Source: Candidatus Coprenecus pullicola
GTDB taxonomy: Bacteria; Bacteroidota; Bacteroidia; Bacteroidales; UBA932
Assembly: GCA_018711925.1 (NCBI GenBank)
Contig: DVHR01000047.1
Span: forward strand, 1 to 33,121
Reading direction: 5' to 3'
DNA: 33,121 nt
Shown here in pieces: positions 14,835-23,752 of the stretch. How positions within the stretch are numbered: position 1 is the first letter of the stretch; every line of letters begins with the position of its first letter. The notes beneath the pieces were generated by a model, which saw only the letters and a list, made by a program, of their open reading frames with translations, was not told the origin of the DNA and ran no database searches. A program made the translations under genes and the position numbers.

Positions 14835-15620
14835 TTAGATAATAAATTTCTCTTTCAGTCTGGAGATGATAATGCCTACAGCCTCCTCTGGATCCACCTC
14901 AAATACCTCACCGGGAGCCTTAAGCCCCTTGGTGAAGGCCTTGAGTACCTTGGTAGGCGAGCCTTTCAGACCGAGCTTGGTCTCGTCCACGTCTATCTTG
15001 TCCGCACTCCAGATCTCCACGTTCTTATTGTAAGCCTCTACAATACCGGGAGCACTCATGTACCTGGGCTTTACTGCAGAAGACAGCACTGTCAGAAGGC
15101 AGGGCATCTGCGCCTCAAGTATCTGCACTCCGTCCTCAGTTTCCCTGGTTACTCTGAGTGCCTGGCCGCCTTTCTCCACCTCAAGGCCGCATACATAGGA
15201 GACCTGGGGAATATCCAGATGCTCTGCAGTCTGAGGTCCCACCTGGGCGGTATCACCGTCGATGGCCTGACGGCCTGTGATGATCAGATCCCACTCAAGG
15301 GTTCTGAGCGCGCCTGCGAGGGCATTCGAGGTAGCGAGAGTGTCCGCTCCTGCAAACTTTCTGTCGGTCAGAAGGATTGCCCTGTCCACACCCATTGCGA
15401 AGGCTTCCCTGAGTATCTGGTCGGCCTGGGGAGGTCCCATGGTTATTACTGTAACGTGGGCACCGTACTGATCCTTGAGACGGAGAGCCATCTCCAGTCC
15501 GCCCTTGTCATCGGGGTTCATGATGCTGGGCACTCCGTCTCTGATAAGAGTACCGGTAACGGGATTGATCTTTATCTCGGTAGTATCCGGAACCTGCTTG
15601 ATACAAACTACTATATTCAT
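14835..15620 (-). CDS. etfB: Electron transfer flavoprotein, beta subunit
   Basis: Protein of 261 aa. It shows VVCIKQVPDTTEIKI at the N-terminus, GTLIRDGVPSIMNPDDKGG, VITMGPPQAD and GRQAIDGDTAQVGPQ. These segments match the EtfB form of anaerobic butyrate producers, in which NADH oxidation is bifurcated to crotonyl-CoA and ferredoxin; the bifurcation itself is inferred from that resemblance. The order bcd-etfB-etfA with 12- and 10-19-nt gaps is the usual butyrate arrangement. Confidence 0.96.
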   Translation of the reverse strand: MNIVVCIKQVPDTTEIKINPVTGTLIRDGVPSIMNPDDKGGLEMALRLKDQYGAHVTVITMGPPQADQILREAFAMGVDRAILLTDRKFAGADTLATSNALAGALRTLEWDLIITGRQAIDGDTAQVGPQTAEHLDIPQVSYVCGLEVEKGGQALRVTRETEDGVQILEAQMPCLLTVLSSAVKPRYMSAPGIVEAYNKNVEIWSADKIDVDETKLGLKGSPTKVLKAFTKGLKAPGEVFEVDPEEAVGIIISRLKEKFII

Positions 15621-15632
15621 ACTTTCCTGATT

Positions 15633-16775
15633 TTACTTTTTAAACATACTGGCTGCTATCACCATTCTCTGTACTTCAGATGTACCCTCGTAGATCTCGG
15701 TGATCTTGGCATCGCGCATCATCCTCTCCACGGGATACTCGCGGGTGTAGCCGTAGCCTCCGTGGAACTGTACAGCCTTGGTGGTTACTTCCATGGCTGT
15801 CTCGGCAGCGAACAGCTTGGCCATGGCGGCATCGGCCGAATAAGGCTCCTTGCAGTCTTTCTTGAAGGCAGCCGAACGCACCAGCAGACGGGAGGCCTCC
15901 ACCTTGGTCTTCAGGTCAGCCATCTGGAACTGGGTATTCTGGAACTGGGAGAGCGACTTGCCGAACTGCTTGCGTTCCATGGTGTACTTGACAGTCTCGT
16001 CAAGAGCACCCTGGGCTATACCGAGGGCCTGAGATGCGATACCGATACGGCCTCCGTCAAGGGTCTTCATCGCGATGGCGAATCCGCCACCCACCTTGCC
16101 GAGCAGATTGCCCTTGGGTATGCGGCAGTCGGAGAATATCAGCTCGGCCGTGGCAGAGCCTCTGATGCCCATCTTCAACTCCTTCTTGCCCACCTCGAAA
16201 CCGGGAGTGCCGGCCTCCACGATAAACGCGGATATACCCTTGTTCTTCAAGGATTTGTCAGTCATGGCAAAGATTACATAGACATGTGCGTGTCCGGCAT
16301 TGGTGATGAATATCTTGTTGCCGTTGAGCACCCACTCGTCTCCGTCGAGAACAGCTGTGGTCTGCTGTGCGGACGCGTCAGTACCGGCGTTGGGCTCGGT
16401 CAGGCCGAATGCTCCAAGCCATTCGCCTGATGCTAATTTGGGCAGGTACTTGCGCTTCTGCTCCTCCGTACCGTTCTCGAAAATAGGTGCCAGGCAGAGG
16501 GATGTATGGGCCGAGAGCACTACGCCTGTCGTGGCGCATACTCTCGAAAGCTCCTCTACTGCGATGGTGTACATTATATTGTCTCCTCCTGCTCCGCCGT
16601 ACTCAACGGGAAGAGGTATACCGAAAAGTCCCAGAGGCGCCATCTTCTGGACTGTCTCTATGGGAAACCTCTCCTGCTCGTCTATCTCTGCAGCCAGAGG
16701 CTTTACTTCCTTCTCGGCAAATTCTCTGATCATCTGCCTGAAAAGCGACTGCGTAGGTGTGAGTTTAAAATCCAT
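15633..16775 (-). CDS. bcd: Butyryl-CoA dehydrogenase (short-chain acyl-CoA dehydrogenase)
   Basis: Flavoprotein of 380 aa, the standard acyl-CoA dehydrogenase length. The N-terminal helical domain contains AEKEVKPLAAEID. The middle FAD contact region has AFGLTEPNAGTDASAQQT, and the C-terminus has QFHGGYGYTREYPVERMMRD followed by EIYEGTSEVQR, whose Glu is the catalytic base. It reduces crotonyl-CoA to butyryl-CoA with EtfAB. Its place in the lysine operon supports the butyryl specificity, though the chain length cannot be proved from sequence. Confidence 0.95.
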   Translation of the reverse strand: MDFKLTPTQSLFRQMIREFAEKEVKPLAAEIDEQERFPIETVQKMAPLGLFGIPLPVEYGGAGGDNIMYTIAVEELSRVCATTGVVLSAHTSLCLAPIFENGTEEQKRKYLPKLASGEWLGAFGLTEPNAGTDASAQQTTAVLDGDEWVLNGNKIFITNAGHAHVYVIFAMTDKSLKNKGISAFIVEAGTPGFEVGKKELKMGIRGSATAELIFSDCRIPKGNLLGKVGGGFAIAMKTLDGGRIGIASQALGIAQGALDETVKYTMERKQFGKSLSQFQNTQFQMADLKTKVEASRLLVRSAAFKKDCKEPYSADAAMAKLFAAETAMEVTTKAVQFHGGYGYTREYPVERMMRDAKITEIYEGTSEVQRMVIAASMFKK

Positions 16776-16786
16776 ATTCTTAAATT

Positions 16787-17635
16787 TTAGTATTTGTAAA
16801 ATCCTTCTCCTGTTTTACGTCCGAGCAGTCCGGCACGCACCATTTTCCTCAGCAGCGGATGGGGACGGTACTTGTCGTCACCGAACTCGCTGTGCAGTAC
16901 CTCCATGATTGCCAGACATACATCCAGACCGATAAGGTCAGCCAGGGCGAGAGGGCCCATGGGATGGTTGGCACCGAGCTTCATGGCCGCGTCTATGTCA
17001 TCGCGGGAAGCCACTCCGTCTGCCAGAATACCCACTGCCTCGTTTACCATCGGGATGAGTATGCGGTTGACAACAAAGCCAGGAGCCTCGTTGACCGCCA
17101 CAGGTGTCTTGCCTATCTCCTGACAAAGAGCGAATACGGCATCGAATACCTCCTGAGATGTCCTCTGTCCCTTGATAATCTCAACGAGCTTCATCACTGT
17201 CGCAGGATTGAAGAAATGCATGCCTATTACGTGACAGGGCCTTGAGATATTGGCCGCGATGCCGGTAATGGAGAGCGATGACGTGTTGGTGGCAATGATG
17301 GTCTCTTTCTTGCAGAGAGCATCCAGCTCCTTGAAAAGCTCAATCTTCAAGTGCATCTCCTCCACTGCCGCCTCGATGATAAGGTCGGAATCGGCAATGT
17401 CCTTATAATCTGTGGTCAGAGTAATATTGGCCAGAGTCGCGTCCATGGCGGCCTGATCCATCTTGCCTTTCTCTACCAGCTTGCTGAGTGACTTTGTTAT
17501 CTTGGCCATAGCCTTGGCGTTGGAAGCCTCGCTGCGGCTCTTCATGGTGACTTTGCGTCCGGCCTGTGCGAAAGCCTGGACGATGCCGGAGCCCATTGTT
17601 CCGGTTCCGATTACGGAAATTTTTTCTATTGTCAT
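16787..17635 (-). CDS. hbd: 3-hydroxybutyryl-CoA dehydrogenase
   Basis: NAD(P)-dependent enzyme of 282 aa, the size of clostridial Hbd. The N-terminal Rossmann motif is GTGTMGSGIVQAFAQAG. Catalytic elements include ATNTSSLSIT, HVIGMHFFNPATVMKLVEI with the active-site His, and GFVVNRILIPMVNEA. The C-terminal domain has GANHPMGPLALADLIGLDV. It interconverts acetoacetyl-CoA and 3-hydroxybutyryl-CoA. Lysine fermentation itself does not require it, so its presence links the acetoacetyl-CoA produced by AtoDA back to crotonyl-CoA. It lies 13 nt after crt. Confidence 0.95.
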   Translation of the reverse strand: MTIEKISVIGTGTMGSGIVQAFAQAGRKVTMKSRSEASNAKAMAKITKSLSKLVEKGKMDQAAMDATLANITLTTDYKDIADSDLIIEAAVEEMHLKIELFKELDALCKKETIIATNTSSLSITGIAANISRPCHVIGMHFFNPATVMKLVEIIKGQRTSQEVFDAVFALCQEIGKTPVAVNEAPGFVVNRILIPMVNEAVGILADGVASRDDIDAAMKLGANHPMGPLALADLIGLDVCLAIMEVLHSEFGDDKYRPHPLLRKMVRAGLLGRKTGEGFYKY

Positions 17636-17648
17636 AACTGTCAGTGTT

Positions 17649-18428
17649 TTATCTGTTCTTAAATTCTGGTTTGCCTTTTTCCAGGAAAGCCTTCATGCCC
17701 GTTTTCTGGTCTTCTGTTGCAAAGCACTCGGAAAAAGCGCGGTTCTCGGTTGCGAGAGCCGTTGTCTCATCCATGTCGTAATTGGCATTGATGCAGGCCT
17801 TGGCCTTGCGTACCGCTATGGGTGCATTGGCCATGATGTCACGGGCCAGACTAAGGGCATAGTCCATCAGCTCCTCGGGGGGCAATACATGATTGACCAG
17901 TCCTATGCGCAGAGCCTCTGCGGCATTGATTACCCTGCCGGAGTAGATCATCTCCTTGGCATAGCCCTGTCCCACCAGCTTGGGCAGACGGTAAGTGCCC
18001 GAAAAACCGGGAATGATACCCAGCTTCACCTCCGGCTGACCGAATTTGGCCTTCTCTGAGGCGATACGGATATCGCAGGCCATCGCCAGCTCGCAGCCTC
18101 CGCCGAGAGCAAAGCCGTTCACGGCCGCTATAACAGGTATCGGCAACTCCTCTATCCTGCGGAACACCTCGGCTCCGAAACGGCCGAAATCCAACCCCTG
18201 CTCAGCATCAAATCCAGCCATCTGGGATATGTCGGCACCTGCCACGAAAGACTTCGGGCCGTCTCCGCGGATTATCAGCACGGCAGTACCTTCAGGCAAG
18301 TCCAGCACAAAACTGTTGATCTCCTCCAGCACCGGTCTGCTCAGGGAATTGAGCGACTGCGGATGAGAGATGGTCAGGATGCAGATGCCGGCCTCAGGAG
18401 TCTCTATTTTGAGAAAATTATAATCCAT
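17649..18428 (-). CDS. crt: Enoyl-CoA hydratase (crotonase)
   Basis: Crotonase-fold enzyme of 259 aa. The oxyanion-hole segments are FVAGADISQM (about 62-71) and NGFALGGGCELAMACDIRIA (about 104-123), followed by EVKLGIIPGFSGT with a catalytic Glu position. GLVNHVLPPEEL and the C-terminal FLEKGKPEFKNR are typical of clostridial Crt. It converts 3-hydroxybutyryl-CoA to crotonyl-CoA. It has 12-13-nt gaps to both neighbours. Confidence 0.94.
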   Translation of the reverse strand: MDYNFLKIETPEAGICILTISHPQSLNSLSRPVLEEINSFVLDLPEGTAVLIIRGDGPKSFVAGADISQMAGFDAEQGLDFGRFGAEVFRRIEELPIPVIAAVNGFALGGGCELAMACDIRIASEKAKFGQPEVKLGIIPGFSGTYRLPKLVGQGYAKEMIYSGRVINAAEALRIGLVNHVLPPEELMDYALSLARDIMANAPIAVRKAKACINANYDMDETTALATENRAFSECFATEDQKTGMKAFLEKGKPEFKNR

Positions 18429-18440
18429 CTTACAGTAATA

Positions 18441-19100
18441 TTACTGACGCATAGGTTTTAAATCGGGGTCAATGATGAGCTGAGCCTCGGTGGCAGCCTG
18501 AACCTGTTCCACGGTAAACTCAGGATTGATCTCCCTCAGGACGATGCCTTTATAGGTAATGTCCATAACGCCCATCTCAGTGATGATCATATTGACCTGT
18601 CCTGCAGCAGTAAGAGGCAGACGGCATTTCTTCAGGATTTTGGGATTGCCCTTGGCAGTGTGCTCCATGGTCAGGATGACCTTTCTCGCACCCACGAGCA
18701 AGTCCATGGCGCCTCCCATTCCGGGCACCTTCTTGCCGGGTATGATCCAGTTGGCCAGGTCTCCTTTCTCGTCCACCTCAAGAGCACCGAGGAAAGTCAC
18801 GTCCACATGACCGCCACGGATAATCTCAAACGAAGCCAGTGAACTGCAAGCATACGCACCGGGTACGGCGGTGATATATCCACCACCTGAATTAATGAGG
18901 TCGGGGTTCTCCTCTCCTGGTTTTGGAGTAGGTCCCATGCCGACCAGACCGTTCTCGCTCTGGAGAATTACCGACACTCCTTCAGGAAGAAAGTCAGGTA
19001 TCATGGTAGGCAGTCCGATGCCGAGATTCACGACATCACCGTCTTTTAGTTCGAGGGCAGCCCTGCGGGCTATCACCTCTCTGATCTGATTCTTGTCCAT
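18441..19100 (-). CDS. atoA: Butyrate-acetoacetate CoA-transferase, beta subunit
   Basis: Protein of 219 aa of the class I CoA-transferase beta type. It contains VVNLGIGLPTMIPDFLPEG, the active-site SENG motif (Glu forms the glutamyl-CoA thioester), GGGYITAVPGA, GGHVDVTFLGALEVD and GMGGAMDLLVGARKV. It pairs with AtoD, which is encoded eight genes upstream at the operon start. Together they move CoA from butyryl-CoA to acetoacetate, releasing butyrate. An alternative acceptor/donor pair such as acetate cannot be excluded. Confidence 0.95.
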   Translation of the reverse strand: MDKNQIREVIARRAALELKDGDVVNLGIGLPTMIPDFLPEGVSVILQSENGLVGMGPTPKPGEENPDLINSGGGYITAVPGAYACSSLASFEIIRGGHVDVTFLGALEVDEKGDLANWIIPGKKVPGMGGAMDLLVGARKVILTMEHTAKGNPKILKKCRLPLTAAGQVNMIITEMGVMDITYKGIVLREINPEFTVEQVQAATEAQLIIDPDLKPMRQ

Positions 19101-19119
19101 TGTAAAATGTATTTAGTGA

Positions 19120-19911
19120 TTATTGTTTATTGTGTCTGCGCACATATTCCTCGGCTATGAACGAAGCCACGTCGTCGGCATAGGTATTCATACCGAAACC
19201 GGCGTCATACCCCAGTTCCTTGGCCAGCTCGTGAGTGATGCGGGGACCGCCGCAAGCCAGGATGACCTTGTCGCGCAGGCCCTCTGCCTCGAGCAGCTCG
19301 ACCAGCTCGGTCAGGTTCTTGATGTGGATGTCCTTCTGGGTCACTGTCTGCGAGACTATAAGGGCATCGGCATGCAGTTCCACCGCCTTGGCGATAAAGT
19401 CCTCGTTAGGTACCTGACTGCCAAGATTATAGGCATCTATCATATCGTAGCGCTCCAAGCCATAATGTCCGGCATATCCCTTCATGTTCATGATGGCGTC
19501 TATGCCCACCGTATGGGCATCGGTGCCTGTGCTTGCCCCCACCACTACCAGCTTGCGTCCTATGTTCTCCCTGATGTACTCGTCCGTCGCGGGCATGTCC
19601 ATGACGTTTGACTCGACTTTAGGCACATGAATGGCCGTGAAATCCACTGTCTGAGTGGCCGAACCGTAACAGTTGAAGAACGTGAAGCCCGGAGTAAGCT
19701 CCTTATAGAATACCACCTGGGGATTGTTCAGCCCCATGGCCTTGATGAGCTGTTTAGCTGCTTCCACGGCCTCGTCTCCAGCCGGCACCGGAAGTGTGAA
19801 GCTGAGCTGCACCTTTCCATCGTTCATGGTGTCCCCGTAGGGTTTGATTGCCTTGAGGTTCAGATTCTTGTCGTAATCCTTCTCCTCCATTGAATATAAA
19901 CCGCCACTCAT
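19120..19911 (-). CDS. kamE: Lysine 5,6-aminomutase, beta (B12-binding) subunit
   Basis: Protein of 263 aa. The cobalamin-binding motif is GTDAHTVG with the cobalt-ligand His at residue 133, and the PLP-binding Lys of NMKG falls at 144. Both positions agree with the published numbering of the clostridial enzyme, which supports the ATG at 19911. The Rossmann-like B12 domain continues with YDMIDAYNLGSQVP, ADALIVSQTVTQKD and VILACGGPRITHELAKELGYDAGFG. With KamD it converts beta-lysine to 3,5-diaminohexanoate using adenosylcobalamin and PLP. It is separated from kamD by one nt. Confidence 0.97.
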   Translation of the reverse strand: MSGGLYSMEEKDYDKNLNLKAIKPYGDTMNDGKVQLSFTLPVPAGDEAVEAAKQLIKAMGLNNPQVVFYKELTPGFTFFNCYGSATQTVDFTAIHVPKVESNVMDMPATDEYIRENIGRKLVVVGASTGTDAHTVGIDAIMNMKGYAGHYGLERYDMIDAYNLGSQVPNEDFIAKAVELHADALIVSQTVTQKDIHIKNLTELVELLEAEGLRDKVILACGGPRITHELAKELGYDAGFGMNTYADDVASFIAEEYVRRHNKQ

Positions 19912-19912
19912 A

Positions 19913-21466
19913 TTATTTTCCTCCTAACATTATCTTAATAAACGGATTCATGTAATTCTGCCCCTTAGGGGTGACGCCGTCGAGCCCTTTGCCGCCATTG
20001 CGAGGGCGCTTCACGTCAGCGAAGATACCTTTCTCCAGGGCTGTGAACAGACCTTCCTTGTCCAGTTTCTCCAGCAGTTCTATGGCCTTGTCCAGCACTT
20101 CTTTGGCACGTGTACGTATGATACCTCCCTCCTTGAACTCCACCTCGTCTCCGATATTCTTCATATTGTTGAAGATGTACTTGGCATTTTCAATTGAAAG
20201 GAAACGGTCTGACATGAAAGGAGTATGAATGGCCTCGGTAGGCATACCCAAAAGCTGTATGCCCTGATTGGTCCAGATACCCACCATGTTGAAGAGGGCG
20301 TCCTGGATATGGCCGCGGAAGATGTTTCCGGTCATGAACTTTGTGGGAGGCATGTATTTGAGCGGAGCCTTGGGGAAAATCTCGCGGGCCATCTGGGCCT
20401 GCGCCAGCTCCAGCAGGAAGCCGTTTTCCAGCATCGGGTCCATCTCAAAGGCGTGTCCGAGTCCCATCTGCTCCTCAGGCAGGCCGGCGATGAGTGCAAG
20501 CTGCTCGTTGATGATGTCCGAAGCAAGCACCGTATGGGCAGCCTCGACAGCATCGGCCGTGGTCAGGTAATTGTCCTCGCCTGTATTGATGATAACTCCT
20601 GCAAAACCGTTGATGACCCTTGAGAAGAACTGGTCGATCATGGTCCTCTGCATGTTGATGTCGCGGAACAGAATGCCGTAGAGAGCATCGTTCAGCATCA
20701 CGTCAAGTCCCTCGAAGGCACCCATAACGGCTATCTCGGGCATACACAGGCCGGAGCAATAGTTGCACAGGCGGATATAGCGTCCTACCTCCTCACCTAC
20801 CTTGTCCAAAGCCTGACGCATGATGCGGAAGTTCTCCTGGGTAGCGTAAGTGCCGCCGAATCCCTCAGTAGTGGCTCCGTAAGGCACATAGTCCAGCAGC
20901 GACTGACCTGTAGTGCGGATAACGGCGATGATGTCGGCGCCCTGACGTGCGGCGGCCTCGGCCTGTACCACATCCTCGTAGATATTGCCGGTGGCCACTA
21001 TGACGTATATATAAGGCTTGGGCCCCTCGCCTATTTTCTCTATATAGTCCTCGCGCCTTTTCCTGCGGGCCTTTATCTTCTCCACAGAAGCCTTTATCGG
21101 AGTCTCAAGAGCCCTGTCTATCTCAGCCTTGGGGCGGATTTCCAATTTTGTTATGTCCAGTTTGCCGTCAGCTGTCTCCTCAGCTATCTCCATAGGAGTC
21201 TTGCCTGTTACAGCCATCGCATTGCCGACATAGAACAACGCACCGTCGCCCAACACACCGGCAGCCTTGAGACTGTCCACTACGACATTGGGCAGAGGTA
21301 CGGCATTGGCATCCACTCCGTCTATTCCGAGCAGACGGCAAAGTGTCCTTTCCACTGCCACAGTGGTATATCCGTCCACAAAACGCTGGACATCGGCAGC
21401 CACATTTGCCGCAAGCTGCCTGGCATACGCCACCTTCTTAGAATCTAATCCTAATTTGCTATTCAT
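19913..21466 (-). CDS. kamD: Lysine 5,6-aminomutase, alpha subunit
   Basis: Catalytic TIM-barrel subunit of 517 aa, close to the usual length. Recognisable segments are YIYVIVATGNIYEDVVQAEAAARQGADIIAVIRTT, LDYVPYGATTEGFGGTYATQ, CNYCSGLCMPEIAVMGAFEG, DALYGILFRDINMQRT and the C-terminal GIIRTRAKEVLDKA. It binds the substrate and PLP phosphate together with KamE. Its start overlaps the end of kamC by 8 nt, so synthesis of the mutase and the KamC ATPase is probably coupled. Confidence 0.97.
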   Translation of the reverse strand: MNSKLGLDSKKVAYARQLAANVAADVQRFVDGYTTVAVERTLCRLLGIDGVDANAVPLPNVVVDSLKAAGVLGDGALFYVGNAMAVTGKTPMEIAEETADGKLDITKLEIRPKAEIDRALETPIKASVEKIKARRKRREDYIEKIGEGPKPYIYVIVATGNIYEDVVQAEAAARQGADIIAVIRTTGQSLLDYVPYGATTEGFGGTYATQENFRIMRQALDKVGEEVGRYIRLCNYCSGLCMPEIAVMGAFEGLDVMLNDALYGILFRDINMQRTMIDQFFSRVINGFAGVIINTGEDNYLTTADAVEAAHTVLASDIINEQLALIAGLPEEQMGLGHAFEMDPMLENGFLLELAQAQMAREIFPKAPLKYMPPTKFMTGNIFRGHIQDALFNMVGIWTNQGIQLLGMPTEAIHTPFMSDRFLSIENAKYIFNNMKNIGDEVEFKEGGIIRTRAKEVLDKAIELLEKLDKEGLFTALEKGIFADVKRPRNGGKGLDGVTPKGQNYMNPFIKIMLGGK

Positions 21467-22802
21467 GTTTCAATAGTTTTTTTGCCTCCCCTATCCATTC
21501 GGGAGAAATATTCAATGACTCCGCCACATTCAAGGCCTCGTGGGGCACAGCCCCGTCAGGAGCCGGGCAGAGCCGGTAATTCATCTTTCCATTCTCAACT
21601 CCGGCAACACGCAGTCTGCGACAGCATGCGGAGGATATATTGTAATGCGTCGTAAGCAACATAGCCGCGCTCCTGCCCTCCATCAGCCTTAGCAGAGCCT
21701 CCACAAGAGCCGTACCCTCAATGGGATTGGTACTTCTTGCCGGCTCATCAATCATGGCCACTATGTCCGTCCCTTCCGTTTCCGAAGCACGGACAACCTG
21801 GTCGATAGCCGTCATCTCGGCTGCAAACGAGGAAAGGCCGGCCCCCATGTCCTGAGCATCCCCGGATATAAAGAATACACGCTTTTTCAGCACTATCTCC
21901 GCTGATTCGGCTGGAATCCCCATACCGAAGCTGAAGAGATACTGGCAAAGGGCCGCCATCTTCAGGACAACGGTCTTGCCTCCCATATTGGCACCTATTA
22001 TGACCACCGGCTCGTCTCCAAAGTCAATGTCTATGGGAGTAAACTCCTTATCGCTCTTTTCTAGAACAGACTTTATATAAGGATGATACATGCCTTTATA
22101 TACAGTCTTGCCTGAAGTCAAGACCGGTATGCACAGGTTCATTGTCCTCACCTGTACCGCCTTGGCAAAGGTTATATCCAGGACTGCCAATGACTCCATC
22201 AGCTTCCTCAGAGCCGGAACCGAAGGCCTGAGATCCTCACATATACCGGTCCTTATACGGCTCTCCTCCTGCTGTTCCTCTCTCATAAGACTTTCCCGCG
22301 CATCGGGATCTGTCTCCCGGCCCAGACGCAGTCTCAGACCGGCCAGTTCGGCTGAATAGGAGTCGTAAATGTAAAACGAGGCTATGCCGGTACCGTCAGG
22401 ATCAAGTACTGACAGCGGACTGTCCGTAAATGACACATCAGGAGACAGGGCGGGCCATCCTGAAGCCGACAGCAGGGCTGATACTCTGCGGCCAAGCATG
22501 ATAAGATGCTTGACCTCGAACAACTCGATGTCGTCCACGGTACAGGCCGACTCCAGTCTGTCTAATGTGCTGGAGATATTTTTAAGCGTACAAAGCTCAG
22601 AATGAAGCATAGCCACCAGGTTGCCGTCAGAGGCTGCCGGAAGGAAACTGTGCAAAGCGGCATAGCTTTCCATAACCTCCTCCTCGGTCGAGCAGGCTGT
22701 AGAGTCCATCAGATACCTGAGAGAATACCCGGACGCTACCGGAAGAGTCTCTATCATGTACCTGAGACCGCATGGCGAATCTATGATATCTCTAAGCTTC
22801 AT
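21459..22802 (-). CDS. kamC: KamC, MutS-like ATPase (probable aminomutase reactivase)
   Basis: Protein of 447 aa. The C-terminal half is a MutS/ABC-type ATPase: Walker A GANMGGKT (270-277), signature-like MGAGLSSFAAEM (319-330), Walker B DIVAMIDEP (346-354) and the switch TTHY (384-387). The N-terminal half looks like the MutS lever/core helices, but there is no mismatch-recognition domain, so DNA repair is unlikely. It overlaps kamB by 11 nt and kamD by 8 nt. Such genes accompany lysine 5,6-aminomutase in fermenters and are named, to my knowledge, as reactivase ATPase; exchange of damaged cobalamin is the presumed role. Confidence 0.88.
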   Translation of the reverse strand: MKLRDIIDSPCGLRYMIETLPVASGYSLRYLMDSTACSTEEEVMESYAALHSFLPAASDGNLVAMLHSELCTLKNISSTLDRLESACTVDDIELFEVKHLIMLGRRVSALLSASGWPALSPDVSFTDSPLSVLDPDGTGIASFYIYDSYSAELAGLRLRLGRETDPDARESLMREEQQEESRIRTGICEDLRPSVPALRKLMESLAVLDITFAKAVQVRTMNLCIPVLTSGKTVYKGMYHPYIKSVLEKSDKEFTPIDIDFGDEPVVIIGANMGGKTVVLKMAALCQYLFSFGMGIPAESAEIVLKKRVFFISGDAQDMGAGLSSFAAEMTAIDQVVRASETEGTDIVAMIDEPARSTNPIEGTALVEALLRLMEGRSAAMLLTTHYNISSACCRRLRVAGVENGKMNYRLCPAPDGAVPHEALNVAESLNISPEWIGEAKKLLKHE

Positions 22803-23742
22803 GTCTCTTTATATCGTATACCGGTATCTGCAAGTTGTCGGAAAGTCTTGCGCACAAGAGTTCCGAATCCATACGATAGCCATTGGGAGCCAGCGGGTTG
22901 GCACATACGGCCAACAGCACTGTGCGTCTGCGGACTCCAAGCCTTCCTCCTGCACGGACAAAACTGCGGTATTGACCGGGAGTGACGAATATCCTGGTGA
23001 AATCCTCCACCACTACCTCGTACCTGTCCACACCGCCTTCCTGCGTCAGACGAGACAACAGTCTGTCAGTCAGAGCTCCAGTCACTTCCACCCTTTCCAC
23101 ATCATTTCCGATTCCGATATCGGAAGCCATTGAAGAAACCGTGACGGTATGTGCGGCATCCCCGGGCGTCCCGGCCAACGGCAGGCGTATCATAGTGACA
23201 CAAAAAGCCGTAAGGTCAATCAGTGTAGGAAGGCTGGAAGAAAGCGCGGCACCCGTCGCCAGGACCATCGCATCACTTACAGCAGGAGAGGCGCTGCTTT
23301 TCCGCGAAAGCGCCCCGTCTATTATCGTAAGGTCTATACCGAAACCGGCAATGCCGCTCATCCATCTTCTCAGGGAAGCTGTCGAAGAAGGCCCCGAAAG
23401 GATGACTTTCCCTTCCGAGACCACCTTCGCAGTTATCAGTCTTCCCAATGCCGTTGTCTCATCGGATATATCCACAATCTCGGACACCATCCTGCGGGCC
23501 CTGTAATGGGTCTCGGATGTGGAGAAGAACATACCCTCGCGGAGCACTATCTCCGGTTTGGGAGTCCTTGTGACCTGATCAGTCCTCTCCCCGTCCAGTC
23601 CTATGGATGTCACGCACACCTTGCGCTCATGCAGCGGCAGACGGCGGATAATGTAATTGAGGCACTCTGTCTTGCCGCAATTCTTCTCCATTCCGACCAC
23701 TGCTACACTCCGGTAATTCAACAGCTCATGGACAAATGGCAT
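22792..23742 (-). CDS. kamB: KamB, P-loop partner of KamC (probable reactivase subunit)
   Basis: Protein of 316 aa with an N-terminal P-loop, GMEKNCGKT (17-25), in a mobilisation/dethiobiotin-synthetase-like NTPase fold. It is followed by VCVTSIGLDGER, VILSGPSSTASLRRWM and the Walker-B-like LTIIDGALSRKS (about 137-148). The C-terminal part is less characteristic. The gene sits between kamA and kamC (10-nt gap, 11-nt overlap). This position is where KamB is found in other lysine fermenters. Function in reactivating the B12 mutase together with KamC is inferred from context and family naming. Confidence 0.82.
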   Translation of the reverse strand: MPFVHELLNYRSVAVVGMEKNCGKTECLNYIIRRLPLHERKVCVTSIGLDGERTDQVTRTPKPEIVLREGMFFSTSETHYRARRMVSEIVDISDETTALGRLITAKVVSEGKVILSGPSSTASLRRWMSGIAGFGIDLTIIDGALSRKSSASPAVSDAMVLATGAALSSSLPTLIDLTAFCVTMIRLPLAGTPGDAAHTVTVSSMASDIGIGNDVERVEVTGALTDRLLSRLTQEGGVDRYEVVVEDFTRIFVTPGQYRSFVRAGGRLGVRRRTVLLAVCANPLAPNGYRMDSELLCARLSDNLQIPVYDIKRHEA

Positions 23743-23752
23743 CTAATCTACG

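Noticed and set aside
14817..16430. Long plus-strand open frame (537 codons) antisense to etfB/bcd
   Set aside because: It is the mirror of highly biased codons in etfB and bcd, whose motifs are unmistakable on the minus strand.
21459..22802. Annotation of kamC as a DNA mismatch-repair MutS protein
   Set aside because: It lacks the mismatch-binding domain and is translationally coupled with the aminomutase genes; only the ATPase core is MutS-like.
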